DNA of 64,000 nucleotides from Burkholderiaceae bacterium (GCA_031291325.1 JARLJG010000051.1:1-64000), one strand, 5' to 3'. Shown: positions 51,409 to 60,405, counted from the first letter of the stretch. Made by a program: numbers and translations. Notes: a model not told the origin generated them from the sequence alone.

Positions 51409-53451
51409 TCATTCCAGAGCGGTTTTAAGCTTTAGAAAGTAGTTTTGATATGCCGTCGCATTTTTCTTGTAAAGGTTTTCGCCTAGTAGCCTTGCAATCT
51501 GTTCGGGACTAAAATCAAAAAGGGGCAAAATATTCGGGATTTTTGCCGCTTCGGCGCCAAGCTCGGTATATTCCCCGTCCGCGACTTTGAGCGCTTCGGC
51601 AAGTTTCTCGTTCGTCTTGTTGTTCAAGAGCAGCTTTGCCAGTTTTAGAGGATACTCGTATCGCTCCTCTTTCTTGACTTTCTTTATTTCTTGAAGAAGC
51701 TCTTTCTCGTAGTCCTGGCGTTTCTCGCTTTGGCGTTTTCTTTTATTGGTATTCAAGTATTCGAAGAAATTTCCCTCGAAGTTGCTGAGCGGCTCATGCC
51801 AGCTGAAATCTTTCTTGATTTTTTCGTCGGTCTCTTCCATGTGAAGTGGCGTGGGAGGGCATTCAAATTCAATTAGAATTTCCTGATTGTATTTCTTCTC
51901 TCGCGCAAATTTCTTGCGTTCAATTTGCAGCTCGATCCCGCCTTCCGAATCAAGAACAACATCATCGTCGCCGATAGTCGTCTTGGCGACGGGGTTGGTG
52001 CTCCCCGATGCTTTGCTCGTCGTGTCTCCTGTTGTCTTCGGCGCTTTTGAATCGCTTGTGCGTGACTCTGGCTCCGGCGCATTAAGTGAAATTGTGCTTG
52101 TGTCGCCGGTCGGATTGCCATCGTCGTCGATCGCTCCCCAAGTGACATCGATCGTTTTGGCCCAATAAAACGGGATGGAAAAATGTTTCTTCTTGGCCGC
52201 TTTTTTTGCGTTGGGATTTGTAAGCTCCGCGTGCGTTACTTCAACCTTGAAATGCATCCATTCGCCATTTTCATTGATGCGATTGCGAAGTTCGTTCTCA
52301 AAGGTTCGCGACATTGCGTCATTTGTGCTGGTCGAAATTGCAACAAGGTTTCGTCTGTCCTTGCCCGAGCCGCCAAGTTCTGCGTTGAGCAAGTGGCCCT
52401 GTTTCCAATGGCCTTTGAATGCGGCATCCATTGCAACAACGCGATTATGGATGTCCGACGAGGAGGAAGTTGGACTGCCAAGAGGATGATCCGGCCCGAG
52501 CCGGACACACTCGACGCTGGTTCCCTCCCAACCCTTATTGCTTATCGCACCCCATTTGATATGGGTTTTTAAATTTTTCGCAGTCGTCGTCGTGGCACTC
52601 AAACCTTCGGCCTCGTTGTTAATATCGATATCCGTCTTGAGACCCTTGATGTCATAGGGATCGATCGTATCGATGGTATGCAGCGCAAGCTGTATCGGCG
52701 AACCGTCGGCGCTGCGTTGCACCGAGCCGCTTCCCGACGCCGCTACGGCAGGCGCGCCGGTCGGCGCCGTGCGCGCTCTGGATGCCGTCTGCAGCGCCCG
52801 CGCGCCCATCGTGTCGGCCTCGCGCTCCAGAGCGGCATTGTCATTGACCGCCACGCCGCCCTTCATCTGCATGGTTGGCGCAACCCGCCCCTGCGCTTGC
52901 TGCACCACGTGCCACGCTTCATGCGGCACATGCTTTTGCTGCCCCGGCGCGACATGGATGTCGCTGCCCTGCGCGTAGGCGCGGGCGTTCAACTGCGCCG
53001 GTTGCGGCGAGTTGTAATGCACCTTGACGTGATCCATGCGCATGCCGGAGAGCGATTCCACGCCGGACTTCAGGCGGTCGGGCAGGCCGGTTTGGTTGGG
53101 CTTTTGCGCGGCTTGCGCGGTGTCTGCGGTCTGCCGCTGGATTGCAGCGCCGGGCATCGCGCCGCTCGCTTTTCTTTGCGCGGCCATGCGCGGGCTGCGG
53201 TCGATTTCCTGCGCCAGCGCGCGTTGTTGCCGCGCCTGCGGACTTTGCCGCACCAGTTGCGCGAGCGCATTCAACTGCGCCGCGCGCGGGCTGCCGTTGG
53301 CGATTGCGCCGAGATTGCCTGGCTCGGCTCTCGCCCCGCCGGAGGAAGTGTTTGCCGACCGCTGGCGTTGCCCGGTCGCAGCCGGCCGCGCGGCGGCGCG
53401 TTGGACCTTGTCGACGTTCTCTTGCGACTGCTGCGATGCGTTTGCTGCCAT
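51409..53451 (-). CDS. DUF4157 protein with C-terminal nuclease toxin domain
   Basis: The protein has 680 aa. Residues 1-110 are Gln/Ala-rich and disordered. Residues about 130-225 are the DUF4157 domain (MRMDHVKVHYNSPQPAQLNARAYAQGSDIHVAPGQQKHVPHEAWHVVQQ) with HEAWH and ALEREADTMG, the putative metallopeptidase residues. Residues about 320-430 carry a GHLLNAELGGSG...NLVAIS...N signature of DNA/RNA non-specific endonuclease toxin domains. The tail is charged and helical. DUF4157 proteins are typical cargo of extracellular contractile injection systems. GC falls sharply from the N-terminal part (about 65 percent) to the toxin part (about 45 percent). There is no immunity gene next to it. Confidence 0.87.
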   Translation of the reverse strand: MAANASQQSQENVDKVQRAAARPAATGQRQRSANTSSGGARAEPGNLGAIANGSPRAAQLNALAQLVRQSPQARQQRALAQEIDRSPRMAAQRKASGAMPGAAIQRQTADTAQAAQKPNQTGLPDRLKSGVESLSGMRMDHVKVHYNSPQPAQLNARAYAQGSDIHVAPGQQKHVPHEAWHVVQQAQGRVAPTMQMKGGVAVNDNAALEREADTMGARALQTASRARTAPTGAPAVAASGSGSVQRSADGSPIQLALHTIDTIDPYDIKGLKTDIDINNEAEGLSATTTTAKNLKTHIKWGAISNKGWEGTSVECVRLGPDHPLGSPTSSSSDIHNRVVAMDAAFKGHWKQGHLLNAELGGSGKDRRNLVAISTSTNDAMSRTFENELRNRINENGEWMHFKVEVTHAELTNPNAKKAAKKKHFSIPFYWAKTIDVTWGAIDDDGNPTGDTSTISLNAPEPESRTSDSKAPKTTGDTTSKASGSTNPVAKTTIGDDDVVLDSEGGIELQIERKKFAREKKYNQEILIEFECPPTPLHMEETDEKIKKDFSWHEPLSNFEGNFFEYLNTNKRKRQSEKRQDYEKELLQEIKKVKKEERYEYPLKLAKLLLNNKTNEKLAEALKVADGEYTELGAEAAKIPNILPLFDFSPEQIARLLGENLYKKNATAYQNYFLKLKTALE

Positions 53452-53520
53452 GCCTTTGCCTCGAATATCGATGTTTGCGCCCGCTAATTTGCGTCCATGC
53501 GATGTGGCGCATGTCGCTCG

Positions 53521-53564
53521 ATAATATGCAGAGGGGGTGGCATCGTCTATAGTCCGTTTGGACT
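53521..53564 (-). promoter_or_regulatory. Inverted-repeat operator plus -10-like box for the DUF4157 toxin
   Basis: TAGTCCGTTTGGACTA (53550-53565) is a perfect 6-bp-arm inverted repeat, 22 bp upstream of TATTAT (minus strand, 53521-53526). The equivalent element at 3063-3107 is identical at 15 of 16 positions over ATAGTCC-TTTGGACT and has the same 22-bp gap. The toxin start is about 70 bp downstream of the -10-like box. Confidence 0.5.
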
Positions 53565-53692
53565 AGGCGCGCTCGGCACGCGTGGTCAACGCGGGGATTG
53601 CAAGCGATCCCTGCCTTTTCGTCGAATCGAACGTGGGTCTCGCCGCCGAGACAATGCAGTCGCCTCGCGAATTGGCAACTTCGGCAAAACAA

Positions 53693-53710
53693 GCTGTCAA
53701 CTTTGACAGG
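53693..53710. promoter_or_regulatory. CTGTCAA-type palindrome upstream of the lectin-like gene
   Basis: GCTGTCAACTTTGACAGG lies about 110 bp before the lectin-like gene and is related to 14187 and 25636. It is probably an operator. Confidence 0.35.
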
Positions 53711-53817
53711 TAGTCAAGCTTGATCCGAAATTGCTATTTTGAGGCTCGTTTTTCGATGTTGCAAAACGAGAGTGAGCGATCAACCGACCAAGGCCGACAC
53801 AACGACAGGAGAATTTG

Positions 53818-56484
53818 ATGACACTAGCCAATCGCAAGAGCAGTTCCACCGCCGCGTCGCAATCCGGGACCGGCACATCGGCCAACCCGAACGGTCACAT
53901 AGCGGTCGTGTTTACCTATGGCGGCAAGGCGCTCACGTATCAGGAATTCCTGTCCACGTTTTACGTGACTTTGCCCGGCGGGCCGGGAGTGCAACTGGGT
54001 CAAGACCAGTTTTACGGATATCAAGGCACGAGCGGTTCTGAATTGACGCTGGGCGCCAGCGTCGCGCTCAGCGACGCCGCCAGCCCCATCGACGCGCTGC
54101 TGCCTGCCAATGCGCCCAGCGGCGCGAAACTGAAACAGGCCTTCAAACAGTGGGCCGCCAAGCAGGCTGCTTCGCTCGGCCAGACTTCCTACGCGAACCT
54201 GTACCTGAGCCATTACACCGGCGGGCGCGTTTATCTGAGCAACGGCGATTTGGGCCTCGGCAGCAGCGGCGAGCCGTCGCCCAACGGCACGACCGACCCT
54301 GCCTACAACATGCTGTACGACATTTTCGAACCGTATATCGGCGCGCAGATCGACAGCACGACGATCCCCGGCAATCTTGCCGATATCACCGACATCGACT
54401 GGTTCAGTTTCCCGATCACGCTCAAGGTCTGGAACTACGATTTTGCCAACGACCCCGGCGAACTCGTTTGGCAGGGCAGCGCGCGCGGCGGCGACGGCAG
54501 CAGCATCTGGAATTGCCTGCTCATTCCCGAAGGCGGCAGCACCCCCACCAATCAATATCCGAGCACGGCCTTGCCGGCCCCCAATGGCGACACCGCCCCG
54601 CGCCGCCTGGTGGCCCCGACGATGGCGGCGACGGCGGGTTATTACAGCGATCCGGCAAAGGATCCCTTTCCCTATTCCTACTTCGACGCCTACCTGCTGT
54701 ATTTGCAGTCTGCTCAAGCCAGCAAGTCGAATCTGTTTACCCTCAACGGCGCCTTCGGCGGGGTCGGCAAGGCGCCATACACGACCAATCTTGAGCCGCA
54801 AAACTTTTCGTTCACGGTCGATTTCAGCGGCATCGAGAGCGCGCCCTACCTCTACCCAAGCGGCAGCGCGACCAAAATCACGCCGTCCAGCCAGGTCGTA
54901 TTGCGCGGCTACACCCACGAAAACGGCAAGCCCGTGCTCGGCAGCGCGAGCGCGCCGTTTACGATCAGCCTTCCGTGGGCGCAAGGCAGCGCCCAATATG
55001 CTCTACCCGTATCCGCAGAGAAGGACGCCTTGCTGCAGGGCTGGTTGAGCATCCCCGCGACCGTGCCGACAGCCAACAGCGGCAGCTACAGTCCGCTGAC
55101 AGTCACCGCGCAAGACAGCGACGGCAACACGCTCGCGCCGGTCTTCGGCTTGGCGCAATTGCAGCTGATCTACAGCGTGAACAAGAATCCGCAGGGCGGC
55201 GTGACCGACAACCTGTACGGCAGCGACTGGTTGACGCTAAGCGGCGCAACCGGCCTGACCTGCACCGCGAATGCCGTCTACACGCAAGCGGACGGCCAGA
55301 GTTGCGTGCTCACCGTCGGCGCCGACGCCAACGGTGCGCTCAATTCGCTGGAAATCACCGACTTCGGACCCGGACCGACGATTGCCGAGGGCGCGCAATG
55401 GGTGGTGGCGGCGGCGGCCTCCGGACTGGGCAACAACCAGTCGTTTACCGTCACGCTGGCGAAAATGCCGCAGTTGCGCAATGCCTACATCCTCAGCAGC
55501 GCGACCTACCCGGCGCTGCCGGCGAGCATTTCCGCGACCCCGGTCGCAGGCACGGTTTGCACCTTGGATGTCAACAGCAAGGACCTGCTGCCGTCGTTCC
55601 AGCCAAGCTCCGACTGGACTACACTGTCGCAACCGGCGGGAATCTACGGCGCCAACGCCGGCTATGCCATCGCCGGCCTGACCGGCGCCGACGCGCCGTG
55701 GAACGGCAACGTGAAGTCGCTGCAAAACGACGTGTTCGGCTGGGTTGTCGCCGACCTGCTGGCGGCGCTCAATACCGGCCTGGTGGCCGCGCCGGCAACC
55801 TATCCCCCGACGCAAGAAAGCGTCGGCGACTCGTCGCAAGATTGGTTCTATTCTGCGGGCAAGCCGGCCACGCCGTATTCCCTCGGCCTATGGGGCGCAG
55901 GCGCCTGGACCGGCGCGGAACCGGCGTCCGATTTCTGGGATAGCTGGGGATGGGAATTGTTCAACGTCGAAGGCGGCACCGACGCCTACAATTTCGCCTT
56001 CACCGATCGCTTTGTAGACGGCATCCTGGTCGCCTTCGATCCGCCGCCGGCGAAACCGGCTGCAAGCTATCCGGTGCTGCTGGAAGTCGTCGTCGGCGAC
56101 TCGCCCTTGCTGGGCGTGGCGACCTTGCAGGCCAACCAGCCCTGGTTCGACACCGGCATCGACGTGGGCGCGAGCGCCAAGTCGGTCACCTACCTGTCAG
56201 GCTTATGGACCGCCGATCCGCATACCAACGGTGGCAGTCCGTACAAGGCCAATGGCTGCCCCGGCCTCAACGTGATGCAACTCGGCTATCCGCTGATCGG
56301 CGCGCCGATGGGGGCATTGGTGGGACGCGTCGGCAGCGGCCCGGTGTTTCTGGTCGGCGACAGCGCGAAGACGCCATCCGGCCAAAGCGGCCGGCTCTAT
56401 CTGTGCATCAACGACGACTTGAACCATCTGTACGGAGCCGGCCTTGCCGACAACTCGGGCAGCATTACCGTGCAGATCAGCTAG
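53818..56484 (+). CDS. Large secreted-type protein with C-terminal LecA-like lectin domain
   Basis: The protein has 888 aa from the ATG at 53818 with AGGAG eight bases upstream; an adjacent TTG is also in frame. No signal peptide is present. The first 450 residues (AVVFTYGGKALTYQEFLSTFY...DITDIDWFSFPITLKVWNYDF) tentatively resemble GH64/thaumatin-like beta-1,3-glucanases. The last 120 residues (PWFDTGIDVGASAKSVTYLSGLWTADPHTNGG...GALVGRVGSGPVFLVGDSAKTPSGQSGRLYLCINDD...DNSGSITV) match the calcium-dependent galactose lectin LecA (PA-IL) fold. Proteins of this kind can be surface-binding or predation tools. It is divergent from the DUF4157 toxin. Confidence 0.8.
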   Translation: MTLANRKSSSTAASQSGTGTSANPNGHIAVVFTYGGKALTYQEFLSTFYVTLPGGPGVQLGQDQFYGYQGTSGSELTLGASVALSDAASPIDALLPANAPSGAKLKQAFKQWAAKQAASLGQTSYANLYLSHYTGGRVYLSNGDLGLGSSGEPSPNGTTDPAYNMLYDIFEPYIGAQIDSTTIPGNLADITDIDWFSFPITLKVWNYDFANDPGELVWQGSARGGDGSSIWNCLLIPEGGSTPTNQYPSTALPAPNGDTAPRRLVAPTMAATAGYYSDPAKDPFPYSYFDAYLLYLQSAQASKSNLFTLNGAFGGVGKAPYTTNLEPQNFSFTVDFSGIESAPYLYPSGSATKITPSSQVVLRGYTHENGKPVLGSASAPFTISLPWAQGSAQYALPVSAEKDALLQGWLSIPATVPTANSGSYSPLTVTAQDSDGNTLAPVFGLAQLQLIYSVNKNPQGGVTDNLYGSDWLTLSGATGLTCTANAVYTQADGQSCVLTVGADANGALNSLEITDFGPGPTIAEGAQWVVAAAASGLGNNQSFTVTLAKMPQLRNAYILSSATYPALPASISATPVAGTVCTLDVNSKDLLPSFQPSSDWTTLSQPAGIYGANAGYAIAGLTGADAPWNGNVKSLQNDVFGWVVADLLAALNTGLVAAPATYPPTQESVGDSSQDWFYSAGKPATPYSLGLWGAGAWTGAEPASDFWDSWGWELFNVEGGTDAYNFAFTDRFVDGILVAFDPPPAKPAASYPVLLEVVVGDSPLLGVATLQANQPWFDTGIDVGASAKSVTYLSGLWTADPHTNGGSPYKANGCPGLNVMQLGYPLIGAPMGALVGRVGSGPVFLVGDSAKTPSGQSGRLYLCINDDLNHLYGAGLADNSGSITVQIS

Positions 56485-56491
56485 CCGGGCG

Positions 56492-56529
56492 GGGCGGTTG
56501 GCAATGCGCGCGCGTCTTGCCAACCGCCC
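56492..56529. terminator. Strong bidirectional hairpin
   Basis: A 13-bp perfect stem (GGGCGGTTGGCAA at 56492-56504 with TTGCCAACCGCCC at 56517-56529; loop 12 nt) lies between the convergent lectin-like and vapB-fusion genes. Confidence 0.7.
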
Positions 56530-56534
56530 AAGGA

Positions 56535-56978
56535 TCACAAAAGCCGCGCCGTCCGCCCTTGCGCCGCGACAAGGGCGACGGCTCTTTGGTCGAATGACAC
56601 GAAGGTTTCGCCGCCGAGCCAGTGGCCTTCATAGGCAATGACGCCATCGGCGAAATCGCCGCCGGTTGCGAGCACGGCAAGACCTGCCTCCACGGCGGGG
56701 CGGTTGGTTTCCACGTTGGCGGCGGCGATCAGCGCGCGGATTGCAGCGGCGGCATCGGCGGCGTCGAGTTCCTCGATGGTGGCGACTTTCTTTGTCTTGC
56801 CGGCGAGCAAACCGAGGAAGTCGTCGATAGTGCCGCCAGACCGCGCTGCGCGCAGCACGCCGCGCCCATCCGGCAAAAAATCCAGCTCGGTCTTTTCCCC
56901 CGGCTTGATACCGAGGTGCTGCAACACCTCTTTCCTGAACGTCACTGGGCCCCGCGCGGTGACGATTAATGTGGTCAT
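56535..56978 (-). CDS. VapB-type antitoxin fused to a truncated VapC PIN domain
   Basis: The protein has 147 aa from the ATG at 56976-56978. Residues 1-75 are an intact AbrB-type antitoxin (TLIVTARGPVTFRKEVLQHLGIKPGEKTELDFLPDGRGVLRA). It runs directly into the C-terminal half of a PIN ribonuclease (RPAVEAGLAVLATGGDFADGVIAYEGHWLGGETFVSFDQRAVALVAAQG). The N-terminal PIN part with its first acidic residue is missing, so the enzyme should be inactive. A deletion joining vapB and vapC in frame is the simplest explanation. Confidence 0.82.
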   Translation of the reverse strand: MTTLIVTARGPVTFRKEVLQHLGIKPGEKTELDFLPDGRGVLRAARSGGTIDDFLGLLAGKTKKVATIEELDAADAAAAIRALIAAANVETNRPAVEAGLAVLATGGDFADGVIAYEGHWLGGETFVSFDQRAVALVAAQGRTARLL

Positions 56979-57107
56979 GGCGATGCCCTTGGTTTGGTTG
57001 CTTGTGTTGGTGTTGTAATGCAATTTTGCATTACTTCCAATGATTGATTTGATAATGTCGGACGAGCGATAGGGAGGAAAAGCGTATCGCCTTCAACCTT
57101 TGTGACT

Positions 57108-58613
57108 TTACGTCATCATTCTTTGTTTGAGTAAAGCTGCAACTAGTTCCAGATTTTTACGATTGCCTGGCGCAAAGGTTTGATCGTAGCTTTCAATTTT
57201 ATCGATCATATCGGGGTTTGTAAGCACCTTATCAATCATTTCAAGTTGTTTCTTTACATGTTTCTTGATAGTTTCCACTTCATACTCGGCAACGCTAACG
57301 TCTCTTTCGCGATCATCCAACATTCTTTTATCGCTCGATAAGGCATCTATTTTTGTCACAAAATCACAGATGGAATTGAAATCTGAATCCGACATATGTT
57401 GTGGTTTTCCACTCGCTATAAATTTTCGCAAATAGTACAAATCAAAACTATATGGCATCGAAAATATCTTCACCAGCTTATTCAAATGATCGTTTAGGCG
57501 TTTCGACTGTTCTGGAGTTACCAAATCCAATCGCGCAGTTTCAAATAGTGTTTCACATTCGCTAGGTTGCTCTAGCGATTTCCCCAATAGAAATTTGACG
57601 TAGCGCTCCTGTGCGATGTTACGTATTTCTTTGGAAATTTTTTCTGGCAATTCACTCAGTGATGAATTTCTTGGGTCGAGAATATCAATAAAATCCTTGT
57701 TTGAAGGAAACAAAGGAAAAAAGAGAGATTGAAGTTGCAATTCAACAGCTTCTCGAAATTCAGTCCACGAACTCAAAGGTAGTCCTTCTGGTTTATTGAT
57801 CTTCAATAAGTCAATAAGATGGCTTTTATTATTTTTGTATCGCGCGATTTCTTCTGAAAATGCAGTTACTAATTTTTTTTCAGCTTGATCTTTCAATTTT
57901 TCCCAATTTTCGGTTGATAATAGAGCGGGCTTTTGGCGAGTTAGTAGAATAAAGCAAAATTTTTGATCAAGCGGCCCAAAATCGTAGTTCTGTAAAGAAT
58001 TCTCTATTGCATGAAATTGAATATCCGACCAGTTTGCGCCAATTCCAAACCAAGGTTTATCATCTCTAAATAAGTCGTCCTTTTTTCTTGATAGAGCGAA
58101 TAATTGCTTCTGCATGTCACGAAAGCCGGAAAGACCAGTTACGATGAGTCCGATCCAAAATCCGAATACTATTGCTGCATAGTTTATCGAATTTGACGGA
58201 TTCTCTAATGGCTGCGCGGGACCCGCTGCATGACTTACCGATATCCATTTCTTTTCTATCGGATAACCGTCGTAGCGCACTAAAACTCGGATCTTTTGAC
58301 CGGCAGGTAATTCGGGATAGTCAAGTTCAAAAGTGTCGGCGTCAGACGACGTGCTTTCCTTGGTCAAGAGGGAGTGCTTGGTAAGCTTATATGAAGCAAT
58401 ATGGTGAGGAATTCTAATTGATATTGCCTTGGTTTCGCTTTTTCCCGAATTTATTACTGAAATTTCCTGTGCATATTCTGTTTTTCCCTGCGCTCCTACA
58501 ATTTCAATGGCATCTGAAATTGAATAAGCAATTGTTGGAACGTCCTTAAGACGGTCTTGGGCAAACCAAACGATTAGTGAGACAACTACCGGAAAAATTA
58601 GGGACTTCCACAT
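57108..58613 (-). CDS. AT-rich two-TM membrane protein of unknown function
   Basis: The protein has 501 aa with strikingly AT-rich codons (by eye below 40 percent GC). Transmembrane helices at about 4-20 (LIFPVVVSLIVWFA) and 145-165 (INYAAIVFGFWIGLIVTGLSG) enclose a roughly 120-residue extracytoplasmic beta-sandwich-like domain (EISVINSGKSETKAISIRIP...AGQKIRVLVRYDG). The remaining 335 residues are helical, charged and cytoplasmic. No family is recognised. It sits directly downstream of the phage repressor gene, on the same strand, where prophages often carry accessory or defence genes. Foreign origin is clear; function is not. Confidence 0.85.
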   Translation of the reverse strand: MWKSLIFPVVVSLIVWFAQDRLKDVPTIAYSISDAIEIVGAQGKTEYAQEISVINSGKSETKAISIRIPHHIASYKLTKHSLLTKESTSSDADTFELDYPELPAGQKIRVLVRYDGYPIEKKWISVSHAAGPAQPLENPSNSINYAAIVFGFWIGLIVTGLSGFRDMQKQLFALSRKKDDLFRDDKPWFGIGANWSDIQFHAIENSLQNYDFGPLDQKFCFILLTRQKPALLSTENWEKLKDQAEKKLVTAFSEEIARYKNNKSHLIDLLKINKPEGLPLSSWTEFREAVELQLQSLFFPLFPSNKDFIDILDPRNSSLSELPEKISKEIRNIAQERYVKFLLGKSLEQPSECETLFETARLDLVTPEQSKRLNDHLNKLVKIFSMPYSFDLYYLRKFIASGKPQHMSDSDFNSICDFVTKIDALSSDKRMLDDRERDVSVAEYEVETIKKHVKKQLEMIDKVLTNPDMIDKIESYDQTFAPGNRKNLELVAALLKQRMMT

Positions 58614-58697
58614 ATCTTAATATCCGAGAAAATATTGAATTTCCCCAAAGAAATTGGTTTCAATTTCTTTGGAGGCGAGCAAATTTACTCGCACCCC

Positions 58698-59381
58698 CTA
58701 CCGATCCGACCCGCACCAAACCTTCACAATCTTCGCAAACACCTCGAAATCCATATCCGGCGTAATCGTCCATTTCTCGTACAGCTTGTTGTCCGAGATG
58801 GCGACCAGGCCGACGCCGGGGATGCGTTGCAGGCGTTTGATGAAGCCTTCGTTGCCGATGCGGAAGAAGTAGATGCCGTCGTGTTCGGCGCTGGTGACGC
58901 CTCGGTCGACCAGGAGCGGGTCGCCGGGGTTGTACAGCGGTTGCATCGAGTCGCCGAAGCCGGTGACGATGCATAGATTGGCCGCGCCGGTGTGGCTGCG
59001 CACGTTTTTTGCTATCCAGTCCGGGGAGACGTGCCAACTGTGGATTTCGCCCGGCTGGTCGCGCAAGATGACGCCGTTGCCCATCGAGCCGCCGGTTTCG
59101 TGATATTGAAGTATTGCTACATCCTCGCTTTCATCATTTCTTTCGTAAGTCGAAATTTCCAGCGTCTTGCCGTGGCCGACGTCCATCCAGCCGCGTGACT
59201 TGCCAAACGCTTCCTCGATGCGCCGCGCAATCGAGTCGCCGATGTTTTTCTTGGGATTTTTGCCGATCAATTGGCTGACCTGGGAATTGTCCATCTCCAG
59301 GCGTTGTCCGAATGCGGAATTGGAGCCGAGCGTTTTGGCCAGGCTGCGCGCGTTATCTAAGCGGATTTCGTTGATTGTCAT
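58698..59381 (-). CDS. Phage CI-like repressor with S24 peptidase domain
   Basis: The protein has 227 aa from the ATG at 59379-59381. The N-terminal helix-turn-helix (IRLDNARSLAKTLGSNSAFGQRLEMDNSQVSQLIGKNPKKNIGDSIARRIEEAF) is followed by a LexA/CI S24 domain with the catalytic Ser in TGFGDSMQPLY and Lys in GNEGFIKRLQR. The autocleavage residues are intact, so RecA-stimulated induction is possible in principle. It marks the prophage control region; the remaining early genes are on the opposite strand. Confidence 0.93.
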   Translation of the reverse strand: MTINEIRLDNARSLAKTLGSNSAFGQRLEMDNSQVSQLIGKNPKKNIGDSIARRIEEAFGKSRGWMDVGHGKTLEISTYERNDESEDVAILQYHETGGSMGNGVILRDQPGEIHSWHVSPDWIAKNVRSHTGAANLCIVTGFGDSMQPLYNPGDPLLVDRGVTSAEHDGIYFFRIGNEGFIKRLQRIPGVGLVAISDNKLYEKWTITPDMDFEVFAKIVKVWCGSDR

Positions 59382-59400
59382 CGCGCAATGATGGCGGCTT

Positions 59401-59429
59401 TTATCAAAAAGATAAATTATCAAAAAGAT
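59401..59429. promoter_or_regulatory. Direct repeats in the phage control region, possible repressor operators
   Basis: TTATCAAAAAGAT occurs at 59401-59413 and again at 59417-59429, just upstream of the repressor start. They are spaced 16 bp apart and are plausible CI or Cro operators. Confidence 0.5.
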
Positions 59430-59504
59430 TCATTATGGCTTGATTTGTATTTATCGATTTGGTAAAGTGTGGGCATGGACATCAAATCCATCCGGCGGAA
59501 CGGT

Positions 59505-59640
59505 TTTATTCCCTCCCCTTTGTAGGGGGAGGGCCAGGGAGGGGGTGATGCGGTCGAGATATGTCATACCGCATTTCGAGCGCACGACCCCCATCCCAAC
59601 CTTCCCCCTGCCAGGGGGAAGGAGCATCTCCGCCGCTACA
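59505..59640. repeat. Palindromic element between repressor and early phage genes
   Basis: Three nested hairpins: CCCTCCCC...GGGGGAGGG (59511-59533), ATGCGGT...ACCGCAT (59548-59574) and CCTTCCCCC...AGGGGGAAGG (59600-59622). The arrangement is like other dispersed GC palindromes in this genome and interrupts the expected phage early promoter. Confidence 0.6.
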
Positions 59641-59679
59641 GCAGCCTTATGCAAACCGTTTTATTACACCGGAGCCACC

Positions 59680-60204
59680 ATGACCCAAGCCCTCATCATC
59701 CGCGACCGCAGCATCCATCTATCCGACCTCGAACGCAGCGCCGCCAGCCGCGCGCTGGAGCACGGCTTGCGCGGCGTCGACGACAAGAACCACCGGCGCT
59801 GGCTGCGCTTTTTGCGTTCGGTATTCAGCCTGGAAGACGGCGAAATCGCGCAAGTCGGCACGCGCATCCCGCGCTGCGGGGTATTCCATAAGCATCACAT
59901 GGCGGTCGAGCGCGCGGTGTTCGACGCGCAACTGCGCTTTGCGCATTTCGAGATGTTCCGCAACTGGGTCAAGATCGGTTGCGGTTTCGTCGAATGGGTG
60001 CCGGGGGCCAAGGGCGGCGTGGTGCCGTTGCCGAAATCGATCGCCTTTTCCGAGCTGGAAGAAGCGCCGACGCGCGCCTTTCATGCGGACATGCTGGCCT
60101 TCCTGCGCGGGCCGCACGCGGCGGCGTATCTGTGGAAGGGATTGGATGCGGACGCGGCCAACGACAAGATGCGGGCCGTGCTGGCGGCGTTTGAGCGGGA
60201 TTGA
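59680..60204 (+). CDS. Phage protein, DUF1367-like
   Basis: The protein has 174 aa from the ATG at 59680 (GGAG nine bases upstream); upstream in-frame sequence belongs to the repeat. The segment QVGTRIPRCGVFHKHHMAVERAVFDAQLRFAHFEMFRNWVKIGCGFVEWVPGAKGGVVPLPKSIAFSELEEAPTRAF has the fHrkFF and PkSisF landmarks of DUF1367, phage nin-region proteins of unknown role. It is the first gene after the control region of the prophage remnant. Confidence 0.78.
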   Translation: MTQALIIRDRSIHLSDLERSAASRALEHGLRGVDDKNHRRWLRFLRSVFSLEDGEIAQVGTRIPRCGVFHKHHMAVERAVFDAQLRFAHFEMFRNWVKIGCGFVEWVPGAKGGVVPLPKSIAFSELEEAPTRAFHADMLAFLRGPHAAAYLWKGLDADAANDKMRAVLAAFERD

Positions 60205-60217
60205 TCGACCCGTTTTT

Positions 60218-60375
60218 GTAGGGTGGAAAAGCGAAGCGCATTCCACCATTTTCCGTTGTGCGCCACAGGCATTCGACATTGCCTGTTGCACGATGCGCAT
60301 ACATCGGTTGCATAGCATGCCGATGCGATGCTTTAACCGACAAAAGGTGGAAGGCGCTTCGCTTTTCCACCCTAC
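60218..60375. repeat. REPIN-like pair, GGTGGAA family
   Basis: GTAGGGTGGAAAAGCGAAGC (from 60218) and its inverted partner (60346-60375, ending CCCTAC) flank a spacer of about 95 bp between two phage genes. Confidence 0.75.
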
Positions 60376-60405
60376 GATTTTGATTAACACGAAAGGAACC
60401 TATCT

